Notes: generated by a model from the letters alone, not told the origin. A DNA stretch of 64,000 nucleotides from Pantoea rodasii (GCF_002095465.1 NZ_MLFP01000001.1:124001-188000), one strand, 5' to 3'; positions 40,109 through 50,013 are shown, counted from the stretch's first letter. Program-made: numbers and translations.

Positions 40109-40271
40109 GGATGATTCGCTCCGTTTCCCGTTGATGGCGCACACTCTACGCGCGCAGGCGAAGGAGAAAAATGCGTGATCGATCACAAGACTTTTGCTAA
40201 TAAGGCAATAATGCGGAGGCTTATGCAACAATCCGCACGCAAACCAACATCAACATATAAAAGAAGAACCC

Positions 40272-41036
40272 ATGAAAACCGCGATACTGAGTGCATTACT
40301 TCTGGTGACGGGCGCTGCTCAGGCGCAATCCCACCTCGACGAAATTCGTAGCAGTAAAACCCTGAAAGTCTGTACCACCGGCGACTACAAGCCTTACAGC
40401 TATCTGCGCAGTGATGGGCAGTATGAAGGGCTGGATATCAGCATGGCGCAGTCGCTGGCCACCAGCCTGGGCGCCAAAGTGCAATGGGTGCCGACCACCT
40501 GGAAAACCATGAGTGATGATTTCGTGGCGAAGCAGTGTGATATCGCCTTGGGAGGCGTTTCGGTCACTTTAAAGCGCCAGCAGATTGCCTGGTTTGCCGA
40601 GCCGCTGGGCGTGGATGGCAAAATCCCGCTGGTGCGCTGTGATGACAAAGACAAATATCAAACCGTTGCGCAGATCAACAAACCAAGCGTTCGCGTGATT
40701 GAGCCGGCTGGCGGCACCAATGAAGCCTTCGTGCACAGTCATTTGCCGCAGGCGACGCTGCAACTGGCCGATAACGTCGGCATTTTCCAGCAGTTGGTGG
40801 ACAAGAAAGCGGACGTAATGATCACCGATGCCTCCGAAGCGCTGTTCCAGATGAAACATTATCCGACGCTGTGCGCCATCAATCCGGATAAACCGATGCA
40901 GTACGGTGAGAAGGCTTACATGATCCCGCGTGATGATATGAGCTGGAAACTGTATGTCGATCAGTGGCTGCATCTCAGCACCGCCACCGGTGAATATGCG
41001 CAGATCGCCTCGCAGTGGCTGGGCGTGATTAAGTAA
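40272..41036 (+). CDS. pheC: Periplasmic cyclohexadienyl dehydratase-like protein (PheC)
   Basis: 254 residues with signal peptide MKTAILSALLLVTGAAQAQ and a solute-binding (SBP_bac_3) fold. It is closer to Pseudomonas PheC than to amino-acid binding proteins: LKVCTTGDYKPYSYLRSDGQYEGLDISMAQSLA, the PAGGTNEAFVHSHLP segment, NVGIFQQLVDKKADVMITDASEA and a Glu-Lys-Ala-Tyr (GEKAYMIPRDD) stretch. PheC dehydrates prephenate to phenylpyruvate and arogenate to phenylalanine in the periplasm; a secreted form is known in Erwinia herbicola (Pantoea). No ABC transporter genes adjoin, which also favours an enzyme. A plain binding protein remains possible. Confidence 0.75.
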   Translation: MKTAILSALLLVTGAAQAQSHLDEIRSSKTLKVCTTGDYKPYSYLRSDGQYEGLDISMAQSLATSLGAKVQWVPTTWKTMSDDFVAKQCDIALGGVSVTLKRQQIAWFAEPLGVDGKIPLVRCDDKDKYQTVAQINKPSVRVIEPAGGTNEAFVHSHLPQATLQLADNVGIFQQLVDKKADVMITDASEALFQMKHYPTLCAINPDKPMQYGEKAYMIPRDDMSWKLYVDQWLHLSTATGEYAQIASQWLGVIK

Positions 41037-41051
41037 AACTTACCTTGATAC

Positions 41052-41089
41052 ATCGCGCTGCTCCCCATCACTGCTGGAGCGGCGCGATT
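41052..41089 (+). terminator. Hairpin after pheC
   Basis: ATCGCGCTGCTCC and GGAGCGGCGCGAT pair with one mismatch around a 12-base loop. The trailing sequence is TATTGCG, so termination would be weak. Confidence 0.5.
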
Positions 41090-41131
41090 ATTGCGTGGCT
41101 TAAAAGGGGCAGCATGGCCCCGTGCCGCCAC

Positions 41132-41995
41132 TCAGCGATACAAACTCGCTTTACCCAATCCACCAAACAGATTCATCTTGTAGCGAATCACCGCTTTGGC
41201 TGCGGTAATGGCTTCAGGATAAATCACGTTGGGATCCCACCAGGTTTCGCGCGCCAGAATCTCACGCAGTTTGGCAAAGTAGGCGTACTTCATGTCGCTG
41301 GAGATATTGATTTTTCCTACGCCGAGCGTCACCGCTTCTGCAATCTCCGCATCCGGGTTGGCAGAACCGCCGTGCAGCACCAGCGGAATAGTGGTGCGCT
41401 GCGCAATGTCCCGCAGAATATGCATCTGCAGTTCTGGCTTCATATCTTTTGGATAGATGCCGTGCGCGGTGCCGATCGCCACGGCCAGCGTATCGACGCC
41501 GGTGCGCTGGATAAAATCTTCCGCCTGCGCCGGTTCGGTATAGATCACTTTGCTGACGCCGCCCTCCACGGAGGTGCCGGTGTCGCCAATGGTGCCGAGT
41601 TCGCCTTCCACCGACACGCCCACCGAGTGCGCCAGCTTCACCACTTCTTTGGTCAGCGCCACGTTCTCTTCATACGGCAGTAGCGACCCATCAATCATCA
41701 CCGAGGTAAAGCCACACTGAATGGCGCGCAGCACCTGCGCAATCGATGCGCCGTGATCGAGATGGATGGTGAAGGGCACTTTGCTTTTCAGCGTACGCTC
41801 ACGCACATAACCAAAGAATTCATCGGTGACGAACTCCAGCTCACTCGGGTGAATCGAGATAATTGCCGGGGTGTTAGTGGCTTCAGCTTCCTCCACTACG
41901 GCACGGATAAAGCAGCTGTCTGCCACGTTAAATGCGCCGATGGCGTAACGGTGTTCACGAGTCGGTGCCAACATCTCTTTCATTGAAATCAACAT
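41132..41995 (-). CDS. Class II ketose-bisphosphate aldolase (GatY/KbaY-like), first
   Basis: 287 residues, zinc-dependent class II aldolase. Motifs: YAIGAFNVADSCFIRAV, FTIHLDHGAS with the zinc/catalytic HLDHG, VSVEGELGTIG, AVAIGTAHGIY and IPLVLHGGSANPD. It should split a ketose-1,6- or tagatose-type bisphosphate to DHAP and glyceraldehyde-3-phosphate. Last gene of the PTS operon, downstream of a second aldolase. The sequence differs clearly from its neighbour, so this is not a recent duplicate. Confidence 0.88.
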   Translation of the reverse strand: MLISMKEMLAPTREHRYAIGAFNVADSCFIRAVVEEAEATNTPAIISIHPSELEFVTDEFFGYVRERTLKSKVPFTIHLDHGASIAQVLRAIQCGFTSVMIDGSLLPYEENVALTKEVVKLAHSVGVSVEGELGTIGDTGTSVEGGVSKVIYTEPAQAEDFIQRTGVDTLAVAIGTAHGIYPKDMKPELQMHILRDIAQRTTIPLVLHGGSANPDAEIAEAVTLGVGKINISSDMKYAYFAKLREILARETWWDPNVIYPEAITAAKAVIRYKMNLFGGLGKASLYR

Positions 41996-42081
41996 GTTAA
42001 TATTTCCTCAACGTGAGTTTTACCAGAGCCGACGTGCGCGCCGACCCGATGATGGATTTAAGGGAAATGCTTCTGTGTTCT

Positions 42082-42155
42082 GTAGCGGTGCGATTTTTCG
42101 CACGTTTTCTCGCAGCACCGTCGCTAACATTTCGCGCGATAAATCGCGCCGCTAC
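42082..42155. repeat. Inverted pair of REP-like elements between the two aldolase genes
   Basis: GTAGCGGTGCGATTTTTCGCAC at 42082-42103 and GCGCGATAAATCGCGCCGCTAC at 42134-42155 are inverted copies of one element; each is itself an imperfect hairpin. A third copy lies at 53569-53590. The arrangement is that of a bacterial interspersed mosaic element and could stabilise or end the upstream part of the PTS operon message. No gene is seen in 41996-42171. Confidence 0.65.
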
Positions 42156-42171
42156 GATGCTGTGTAACACT

Positions 42172-43023
42172 TCAAATTCGGTTCGCCGATCCCGACCAGC
42201 TCAGATACTCAATCACCACCTCGCGGCAGGCGGATTCCATCAGCCCCAGCAGATCGGCCAGCTCCGCGTGCGGATGCTGTTTCAGCGCCTGCTCGACCGC
42301 ATTTTTACCGGCATCAAACACCGCTGCGCCGACGTTGATCTTGGCGACGCCATACTGGCTGACGCGGCGAATATCTTCGGCGGGCGTGCCCGAACCGCCG
42401 TGCAGCGCCAGCGGGCGGGTTGAAACCGCCTGCAGCTCCTGCAAACGCTGGAAATCGATCTTCGGCTTCACGCCCGCCGGGTACAGTCCGTGCGCGGTGC
42501 CCACTGAAATCGCCAGTAAATCGATATCGGTTTGTTCAATAAACGGCAGCACGTCGGCAACCTGTGTCATCTTCACTGACGCATCGGCTAACTCGTAGGT
42601 TGGCGCATCGGCGATATGCCCCAGCTCGCCTTCAACGCAAACGCCAGCGGTGTGCGCTATCTTCACCACCGCCGCCGTCTGGCGGATATTCTCGGCCAGC
42701 GGATCGGCGGAGGCATCGATCATCAGCCCGGTAAACCCGGCGCGGAATGCCTGACCAATCAGCGGAAAGGCTTTACCGTGGTCCAGCGCGAGGGCGATGG
42801 GCACTGATGCGGCAGCCGCCAGCGCCTGCACCAGTGGCACTGCCACGGCGGGCGGGAAGTGCGTGCTGTGCCCTTGATAGACATTGAGAATCAGCGGGGC
42901 GCGCTGCTGTTCAGCGGCATGGATCGCCGCCCGTGCGGTTTCAAGGTTGAAGCAGTTGATCGCCAGCACGGCATACTGCTGTTTGGCGGCGGCCTGAATC
43001 AGGTCGTTCATCATGGCAAACAT
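42172..43023 (-). CDS. Class II ketose-bisphosphate aldolase, second
   Basis: 283 residues. Motifs YAVLAINCFNLETARAAI, IALALDHGKAF (metal-binding D-H), VCVEGELGHIAD, AISVGTAHGLYPAG and LALHGGSGTPAEDI. Same family as the next gene but divergent from it, so the operon encodes two aldolases. Start may be MFAMM or the internal MMNDL. Nine bases separate its start from the PTS IIC stop, so the two are cotranscribed. Confidence 0.87.
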   Translation of the reverse strand: MFAMMNDLIQAAAKQQYAVLAINCFNLETARAAIHAAEQQRAPLILNVYQGHSTHFPPAVAVPLVQALAAAASVPIALALDHGKAFPLIGQAFRAGFTGLMIDASADPLAENIRQTAAVVKIAHTAGVCVEGELGHIADAPTYELADASVKMTQVADVLPFIEQTDIDLLAISVGTAHGLYPAGVKPKIDFQRLQELQAVSTRPLALHGGSGTPAEDIRRVSQYGVAKINVGAAVFDAGKNAVEQALKQHPHAELADLLGLMESACREVVIEYLSWSGSANRI

Positions 43024-43032
43024 GGTGGCTCC

Positions 43033-44124
43033 TTATTCCAGAGTGAATTTGATCTCTTCATCGCGGACGCCGGGGGCTTCCACGTCATCGAACTCTTCAT
43101 CTGCCTGCGTTACGGTTTTCTTCATCAGCGACAGCATCACGCCGCACACTACGGTGCCGATCCCCAGCGCCAGACAGAACATCAGCGGTTTGGTAAACAG
43201 CGGCACCACAAACATCCCGCCGTGCGGCACCGGTGCTTCGACGCCCCATACCATAATCAGCCCACCCGCAATCGCTGAAGCCACCACGCAGCTGGCGACC
43301 ACGCGCAGCAGGTCACGCGCCGCAATCGGAATCACCCCTTCGGTAATCATGCAGATGCCCATCGGGAAGGCGGCTTTCAGCGCCTCTTTTTCAGCCTGGG
43401 AGTACTTGTGGCGGGTCAGCAGATACGACAGCGTGATGCCAAACGGTGGAATCATCGAACCGACAAACTTCACCGCTTCCGGGCCGTAGATGCCGTCCAC
43501 CAGCATGCCGTCAGCAAACAGCGACATGGTCTTGTTGACGGGACCGCCGAAGTCGAAGGTTGCCATTGCGCCCAGCACGGCACCCAGCACAAACTTCGAG
43601 CCGCCCTGCATCGATTCCAGCAGATGAATCAGCGCCTTCTGCAGCCAGACAATCGGCTGGCCGATAAAGGTCATCATCAACAGCCCGGCGATGATGGTGC
43701 TCAGCACCGGCAGCACCATGATGGGCATCAGCCCCTGCATGGATTGCGGCAGCTTGATAGTGCGGCGCAGCAACAGCACCGTGTAGCCCACCAGGAAGCC
43801 GCCGAGCATGCCGCCGATAAAACCAGTGCCAATCTGGCCGCAGATAAAGCCGACGATCAAACCAGGCGCAAAGCCGGGACGATCGGCGATGGAGTAAGCG
43901 ATGGCCGCACTGATCAACGGGACGATCAAGCCCATGCCCCAACCGCCGATCTGATTCAGCATCCAGGCGATGGTGCCGGGATGCTTGCCAACATCCGGCC
44001 CGCCAATCACCTGGCCGAGCGCGATGCAGATCCCGGCAGCGACGATCAGCGGGATCATCCAGGAGATCCCGGTGAGCAAGTGGCCTTTGATCTCCTGGCC
44101 ATACTGACGTTTGTTCTCGTTCAT
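43033..44124 (-). CDS. PTS fructose-family transporter subunit IIC
   Basis: 363 residues with about nine hydrophobic helices; fructose-type EIIC (LLTGISWMIPLIVAAGICIALGQ at the start; PGFAPGLIVGFICGQIGTGFIGGMLGGFLVGY; MATFDFGGPVNKTMSLFADGM). Forms the sugar channel of a phosphotransferase system with the IIB and IIA genes upstream (11- and 24-base gaps). Sugar not determined; paired aldolases imply a ketose or hexitol phosphate product. Confidence 0.92.
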   Translation of the reverse strand: MNENKRQYGQEIKGHLLTGISWMIPLIVAAGICIALGQVIGGPDVGKHPGTIAWMLNQIGGWGMGLIVPLISAAIAYSIADRPGFAPGLIVGFICGQIGTGFIGGMLGGFLVGYTVLLLRRTIKLPQSMQGLMPIMVLPVLSTIIAGLLMMTFIGQPIVWLQKALIHLLESMQGGSKFVLGAVLGAMATFDFGGPVNKTMSLFADGMLVDGIYGPEAVKFVGSMIPPFGITLSYLLTRHKYSQAEKEALKAAFPMGICMITEGVIPIAARDLLRVVASCVVASAIAGGLIMVWGVEAPVPHGGMFVVPLFTKPLMFCLALGIGTVVCGVMLSLMKKTVTQADEEFDDVEAPGVRDEEIKFTLE

Positions 44125-44135
44125 GATGGATCTCC

Positions 44136-44450
44136 TCAGGCACGCGCCAGTGAATCCGCCACTTTTTCGAGGAATTTTACCGGTGACTTAATCACCACTT
44201 CGGTTTTCACTCGGACGATGGGTTTGCCCTGAAAGCGTTCTTCGCCGTTGATCTTCACGTCGATGGCAAGGATCACCACATCAGCGGCCGCAATATCTTC
44301 ACGCGTTAGCGCAGTTTCGGTGCCGATAGTGCCCTGGGTTTCAACGTGGATGGTATGGCCCAGTGCGTGAGCCCCTTTGATCAGTTTTTCGCGCGCAATA
44401 TAGGTATGCGCGATGCCTGCCGTGCAGGCCGCTACACAGACAATATTCAT
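44136..44450 (-). CDS. PTS fructose-family transporter subunit IIB
   Basis: 104 residues; phospho-carrier with the fructose IIB site CTAGIAHTYIA, Cys9 being the phosphorylated residue. Body KVNGEERFQGKPIVRV-like. Passes phosphate from IIA to the sugar at IIC. Second in the transporter order after IIA. Confidence 0.92.
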   Translation of the reverse strand: MNIVCVAACTAGIAHTYIAREKLIKGAHALGHTIHVETQGTIGTETALTREDIAAADVVILAIDVKINGEERFQGKPIVRVKTEVVIKSPVKFLEKVADSLARA

Positions 44451-44474
44451 GTGTCACCTCAGAGATGTAAGGGA

Positions 44475-44945
44475 TTAACAGAGGTCGGTTTCGGCGTACT
44501 GACTAAACAGCCGGATGATATTGCTGGGGTCGTTTTCCACCAGCAGTTGGGCTATCACCTCATCATCGGCCAGCGCGCTGGCCACCTGCGACAACAGGCG
44601 AATATGGGTCGTGTTCTGATCTTCCAGTCGCACCGCGAACAGGATGATGCAGCGCACCTGGCTGCCATCGAGCGTTTCCCACGGAATATCCTGCTGGGTG
44701 CGACCAATGGCGAGCGTGGTGTGTTGGACAGCGGCAGATTTACCGTGTGGAATCGCGACGTGGTTTTCGAAACCTGTCGACCCTTCGGCTTCGCGCAGCC
44801 AGACGTCTTCAATAAACGCCTCACGGTCGGTAATCGCGCCGTCCTGATAAAGCAAATCGGTGAGTTGATGAATCACCTCTTCTTTGGTGGTGGCGGTCAG
44901 CGCCAGGTTAACGCGGCGTGGCGTCAGAATGCGGGAAATATCCAT
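44475..44945 (-). CDS. PTS fructose-family transporter subunit IIA
   Basis: 156 residues. EIIA fructose/mannitol type with phosphorylation site NHVAIPHGKS (His67 from this start). I chose the ATG at 44945 because TGAGG lies eight bases upstream; six more codons are open. Follows the regulator gene closely (18 bases). Confidence 0.9.
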   Translation of the reverse strand: MDISRILTPRRVNLALTATTKEEVIHQLTDLLYQDGAITDREAFIEDVWLREAEGSTGFENHVAIPHGKSAAVQHTTLAIGRTQQDIPWETLDGSQVRCIILFAVRLEDQNTTHIRLLSQVASALADDEVIAQLLVENDPSNIIRLFSQYAETDLC

Positions 44946-44963
44946 GGGTTTTACCTCATTCAA

Positions 44964-46526
44964 TTAATGTTCAGCCAACGCGCAGTGCGCGCCGTCCGGC
45001 AGCTGGCTGCCAATCATGGCGTCAGTCACCCGCCGAATATCGTCATCGTTAAAAAACGCACTGACATACACCGTCGGGATCGCACCGACGTCGAGATGAA
45101 TGGTGGTAATCACCAAATCCACCGCCTGGTTCTGGCAGAAAGCCGGGTGATTGCTGGCGGAAACCACGCCGGCGATTTCCCAGTCCGGGAAGGCGCGCAG
45201 AATGCGGCTCTTCAGCAGATGCGAGGTGCCAACCCCGCTGGAGCACACCACCAGAATACGTTTGTGGGCAATTTGCCGCTCCAGCGCCGCCTGAAAATGC
45301 ACGCAGAGATAGCCGATTTCATCATCCGCCACCGGCGAAAGCGCATGAGTGCGCGCGGTCAATTGCATCGCCTGTTGCGTTAAGGAAAATATCCCCTTCA
45401 TGTCTTGTTGAATATCTTCCAGCAGCGGATTGCGAATATGAATGTGATATTTAAGTCGATTTAATAATGGCTTTATATGTACCAATAAGCCGTCGAATAA
45501 TAATCGGTCTTGCGCTAAGTCCTGCTGAATAAATGCAGAGAAACGATCAATTAATTCACAGGTTATTTTTACCGATTCAGCGGTGGAGAATTGATTATGC
45601 ATCGGCGCATTATCGCCACGCTCTTCCACCACAATGCCGGATGAAACGATATATTGATAAATAAAACCCACTTCATCGGCGGGCAGGGCGCAGCACATCC
45701 GCTGTTCAATCTGCGTCACCATTTGTTGGGCGATAAGCAAAATGCGCTGATCGAGATCCTGTGCGGTGGTCAGCGTTTCCAGGGCCAGCGCATTCCCCTG
45801 CGCCATGCGATGCATCATGATCAGAATATGGGTGCAAAGGTTAAGGTACCAGGCATCGCCCAGCGGATAACTGAGCTGCTGCTCCATCTGCTGCAACAGC
45901 GCCTGCACAAATGCCACATCCTCATCGCCAAAATAATGCACCAGCGCCTGCTGGCTGCCGGGATCGAGTCTGGGTAACAGCGGTGTGCCCGCCACGTTTT
46001 GCTGCATTACATCGTTAATCAGTGACACCATCGCCTGGCGCAGCGTCTGCTCATTGCCTTCGATATGGGTGCCGGCCGGTCCGCGCTGCAGCGTTAACCC
46101 CAGCGGCTGCAGCCACTCTTCAATCACTTTCAGGTCATTCACTATCGAAGCGTGGCTGATAAAATAGCGCTCTGACAGTTTGCTGATTGAGGTCACGCGC
46201 GGTGCATCGCTCAGGAGCTGTGACGCAATTTTTACCCTGCGGCTGTTTTGACCCAGCGCATCTGCACTGCTCTCATCACCGTTGAGCTGCTGCTCCAGCT
46301 GCAAACGTTGCTGGATATCATCGACCCGCAATCGCACACCGCGTCCTGGCATCTTCTCCAGCGCCAGCGACCAACTGCTCAGCCAGCTTTCCAGCCACTG
46401 TAAATCGCGCTGGATGGTTTTCTCGGAGACGCCGAGCTGTAAGGCTAACGCTTTGATCGGCTGCGGTGCAGCGTGTTGCAACAGCATTTTGACTAAACGG
46501 TGTTGTCGCGAAGTCAGTATTTGCAT
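44964..46526 (-). CDS. BglG/MtlR-type transcriptional regulator with PRD and PTS EIIB-like domains
   Basis: 520 residues. Order: N-terminal HTH_11/Mga-like helix-turn-helix (LTSRQHRLVKMLLQHAAPQPIKALALQLGVSEKTIQRDLQWLE), a second HTH, two PRD domains with conserved His (LNLCTHILIMMHRM; DEVGFIYQYIVSSG; DEIGYLCVHFQAALERQ) and a C-terminal EIIB-like domain (RILVVCSSGVGTSHLLKSRI). No separate EIIA domain is seen at the end. It leads the PTS operon and should activate it when dephosphorylated at the EIIB-like Cys or phosphorylated at the PRDs. Confidence 0.9.
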   Translation of the reverse strand: MQILTSRQHRLVKMLLQHAAPQPIKALALQLGVSEKTIQRDLQWLESWLSSWSLALEKMPGRGVRLRVDDIQQRLQLEQQLNGDESSADALGQNSRRVKIASQLLSDAPRVTSISKLSERYFISHASIVNDLKVIEEWLQPLGLTLQRGPAGTHIEGNEQTLRQAMVSLINDVMQQNVAGTPLLPRLDPGSQQALVHYFGDEDVAFVQALLQQMEQQLSYPLGDAWYLNLCTHILIMMHRMAQGNALALETLTTAQDLDQRILLIAQQMVTQIEQRMCCALPADEVGFIYQYIVSSGIVVEERGDNAPMHNQFSTAESVKITCELIDRFSAFIQQDLAQDRLLFDGLLVHIKPLLNRLKYHIHIRNPLLEDIQQDMKGIFSLTQQAMQLTARTHALSPVADDEIGYLCVHFQAALERQIAHKRILVVCSSGVGTSHLLKSRILRAFPDWEIAGVVSASNHPAFCQNQAVDLVITTIHLDVGAIPTVYVSAFFNDDDIRRVTDAMIGSQLPDGAHCALAEH

Positions 46527-46721
46527 TCGGTCACCCTTTATTTTGGCAAAGCGTTTTTAAGAATATTTCCTTGGGATATATTTGTTGATGCCAGAAATCA
46601 GGAACGCAAAACTTGTGTCTTATGGAGTATGAATTTAGAAAAGGACGGCGTAACCAACAATACTAAATGTTGTCCATGATTGCGGACAGCTTTAATACAC
46701 CTGAAATCATTAATAATTAAT

Positions 46722-46737
46722 TGCGATCCTGCTCACA
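46722..46737. promoter_or_regulatory. CRP-site-like sequence upstream of the PTS operon
   Basis: TGCGA-TCCTGC-TCACA matches the CRP consensus TGTGA-N6-TCACA at nine of ten half-site bases. It lies about 195 bases before the regulator gene and 200 before parC in the 411-base divergent gap. Catabolite control of the PTS operon is the likely meaning. No gene is seen in 46527-46937. Confidence 0.45.
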
Positions 46738-46937
46738 TATAAAGGGCGATATTAATTGTGATGTTGCTCCCATTCCTTTTTAATTTTCTAACCCATGTCA
46801 CGTTATTTAACGCCGCGTGATTCTTCTTTTCGCAGCGGGCTTCCCTGTGACTAACTCGCACGAATAAGGTACTATCCTCGCCAAATGACCGCCGGATGTC
46901 CCGCCGTTGCGGGCCACGAAGTGAGGATGCGAGCTTA

Positions 46938-49210
46938 ATGAGCGAATTGACGCAGGATGGTGCAGAGCGTCTTGCCCTGCACAAGTTTACCGAAAACGCG
47001 TACCTGAACTACTCCATGTACGTAATCATGGACCGTGCACTGCCGTATATCGGCGATGGCCTCAAGCCTGTGCAGCGCCGTATTGTGTATGCGATGTCGG
47101 AATTGGGCCTGAATGCCAGCGCCAAATTCAAGAAATCCGCGCGTACCGTCGGTGACGTGTTGGGTAAATACCATCCGCACGGTGACAGCGCCTGTTATGA
47201 AGCGATGGTGTTGATGGCGCAGCCGTTCTCCTATCGTTATCCGCTGGTGGATGGTCAGGGCAACTGGGGTGCGCCAGATGATCCTAAGTCCTTTGCGGCG
47301 ATGCGTTACACCGAATCACGCTTGTCTAAGTACGCTGAAGTCCTGCTTGGTGAATTGGGGCAGGGAACGGTCGATTACTCGCCGAACTTCGATGGCACCC
47401 TGCAGGAACCGAAAATGTTGCCGGCGCGTTTGCCCAACATCCTGCTGAACGGCACCACCGGCATCGCCGTGGGCATGGCCACTGACATTCCCCCGCATAA
47501 CCTGCGTGAAGTGGCGGAAGCCGCCGTCAAACTGATCGATAAGCCGGATACCACGCTCGATGAGTTGCTGGATATCGTGCAAGGTCCGGATTACCCGACC
47601 GAAGCTGAGATCATCACGCCGCGCAGCGAAATCCGCAAAATCTATCAAAGCGGACGCGGTTCTATCCGTCAGCGTGCGGTGTGGAAGAAAGAAGATGGCG
47701 ATGTGGTGATCACCGCACTGCCGCATCAGGTTTCTGGCGCGCGCGTGCTGGAGCAGATCGCTAACCAGATGCGCAATAAAAAGCTGCCGATGGTGGAAGA
47801 TCTGCGTGATGAATCCAACCACGAGAACCCCACGCGTCTGGTCATTGTGCCGCGTTCCAATCGTGTCGATGTTGAGCAGGTGATGAACCACCTGTTTGCC
47901 ACCACCGATCTGGAAAAGAGCTATCGCGTTAACCTGAATATGATCGGACTGGATAACCGTCCGGCGGTGAAAACCTGCTGGAAATCCTGTCTGAATGGCT
48001 GGTGTTCCGTCGCGATACTGTGACGCGCCGCCTGAACTATCGCTTAGATCGCGTGCTGCGCCGCTTGCATATCCTCGAAGGTTTGCTGGTGGCGTTCCTC
48101 AATATTGATGAAGTGATTCACATCATCCGTACCGAGGACGAGCCTAAGCAAGTCCTGATGTCGCGCTTTGAACTCAGCGACACTCAGGCCGAATCCATTC
48201 TGGAACTGAAACTGCGTCATCTCGCCAAGCTGGAAGAGATGAAGATTCGCGGTGAACAGGCCGAATTGGAGAAAGAGCGCGATCAGCTGCAGGCGATTCT
48301 GGCTTCCGAGCGCAAGATGAGCAACCTGCTGAAGAAAGAACTGTTGGCGGATAGCCAGGCTTATGGCGATGCTCGCCGTTCGCCGCTGCACGAGCGTGAA
48401 GAGGCCAAAGCGCTGAGCGAAACCGAGCTGGTGAGTGCTGAGCCAGTAACGATCGTCCTGTCGCAGATGGGCTGGGTGCGCAGCGCCAAAGGTCACGATA
48501 TCGATCCAACCGGGCTCAGCTACAAAGCCGGTGACAGCTATCTCGCCGCCGCGCGCGGTAAGAGCAATCAGCCGGTGGCCTTTATCGACTCCACCGGCCG
48601 CAGCTACACGCTGGATCCGACCTCGCTGCCATCGGCACGTGGGCAGGGCGAACCGCTGACCGGCAAGTTAACACCTCCGCCTGGCGCGGCCTTTGAACAG
48701 GTGTTGATGGAGCCAGACGATCAGAAACTGCTGATGGCCTCCGATGCCGGTTACGGCTTTATCTGTACCTTTGCCGATTTGATTTCGCGCAACCGTGCGG
48801 GTAAAGCGCTGCTGACGCTGCCGGAAAATGCCAAAGTGATGACGCCGATGGCGGTGCACTCCGGTGACGACATGCTGCTGGCGATTACTCAGGCGGGCCG
48901 TATGTTGATGTTCCCGGTGAGCGATTTGCCGCAGATGTCGAAAGGCAAAGGCAATAAAATCATCTCGATCCCATCGGCGGATGCGGCCGCTGGCGTGGAT
49001 AAACTGCAATGGCTGCTCATCTTACCGCCGGGCAGTTCGCTCACTCTCTACGTTGGCAAACGTAAGCTGATTATGCGCGATGAAGATCTGCAAAAAGTGC
49101 GAGCCGATCGCGGTCGTCGCGGCAGTGTGTCTCGCGGATTGCAGCGTATTGATAGCGTGGAAGTGAATGCGCCAGCGCGCCCGAAAAGTGACGCGAGTAG
49201 CGAAGAATAA
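46938..49210 (+). CDS. parC: DNA topoisomerase IV subunit A, frameshifted in this sequence
   Basis: Breakage-reunion subunit of topoisomerase [50 protein letters not shown], the quinolone-region [19 protein letters not shown] (Ser at 80, Glu at 84) with no resistance change, and the catalytic tyrosine in MRYTESRLS. The frame breaks after NRPAVK: GTGAAAACCTG should be GTGAAAAACCTG (A4 run at 47970-47973), restoring [22 protein letters not shown] and the C-terminal beta-pinwheel. Restored length 757 (E. coli 752). As written it splits at 48023/48002. Essential gene, hence sequence error. Confidence 0.96.
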
Positions 49211-49248
49211 GACTGATCAGGCAATGGAATGCCCTATTTGAGGAATCT

Positions 49249-49986
49249 ATGTTACTAATTTTACGCACAATTATTGTTATTATTTATTCAATTTTGGTGA
49301 GCGTTTTCGGCATTATCTGGTGCCTGTTTTCACCGCGTAATCCACGCCACGTGGCGACGTTCGGCCACATGTATGGTCGTATGTCGACGGTGCTTGGCCT
49401 GAAAGTGGAACTGCGCAAACCACCGGAAGCGGCGCACTACGGTAATGCGATTTACATCGCTAACCATCAGAACAATTACGATATGGTCACTGCGGCTAAA
49501 ATTGTTCAGCCCACCACGGTGACAGTGGGTAAAAAAAGCCTGCTGTGGATTCCGTTTTTCGGCCAACTCTATTGGCTGGCCGGTAACCTGCTGATCGACC
49601 GTGATAACCGTGCCAAAGCGCATGGCACCATCGGTGAGCTGGTGGATCAATTTAATAAGAAGCGCATCTCTTTCTGGATGTTCCCGGAGGGTACACGCAG
49701 CCGTGGCCGCGGTTTATTGCCTTTTAAAACCGGCGCCTTCCATGCGGCGGTGGCTGCGGGCGTGCCGATCATTCCGATTGTGGTCTCCAACACCCATGGC
49801 AAAATCAAGCTGAACCGCTGGAACAATGGGCTGGTGATTGTGGAAATGCTGCCTCCGGTAGACACCAGGCAGTTCGAAACCACTTCGGTACGTAAGTTAG
49901 CCACCCATTGCCGCGAATTAATGTCTGCTAAGCTGGAAGAATTGAACGCCGAAGTCGCCGAACGCGAAAAAAGCGGTAAACTCTAG
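49249..49986 (+). CDS. plsC: 1-acyl-sn-glycerol-3-phosphate acyltransferase
   Basis: 245 residues (E. coli 245). N-terminal membrane helix (LLILRTIIVIIYSILVSVFGIIW), then the acyltransferase motifs NHQNNYD (HX4D; residues ~73-79) and FPEGTRSRGRG. Makes phosphatidic acid from lysophosphatidic acid. Follows parC by 38 bases and precedes ftsP, the standard order. Confidence 0.97.
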   Translation: MLLILRTIIVIIYSILVSVFGIIWCLFSPRNPRHVATFGHMYGRMSTVLGLKVELRKPPEAAHYGNAIYIANHQNNYDMVTAAKIVQPTTVTVGKKSLLWIPFFGQLYWLAGNLLIDRDNRAKAHGTIGELVDQFNKKRISFWMFPEGTRSRGRGLLPFKTGAFHAAVAAGVPIIPIVVSNTHGKIKLNRWNNGLVIVEMLPPVDTRQFETTSVRKLATHCRELMSAKLEELNAEVAEREKSGKL

Positions 49987-49994
49987 CCATCCAC

Positions 49995-50013
49995 GGGGCA
50001 GAGATTCTGCCCC
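49995..50013 (+). terminator. Hairpin after plsC
   Basis: GGGGCAGA-GAT-TCTGCCCC is an 8-bp perfect stem 8 bases after the plsC stop; no T tract follows, so it may be a weak or partial terminator before ftsP. Confidence 0.5.

Noticed and set aside
41132..43023. Tandem duplication of one aldolase gene
   Set aside because: The two proteins share only family motifs and differ through most of their length, so they are old paralogues or separate acquisitions.
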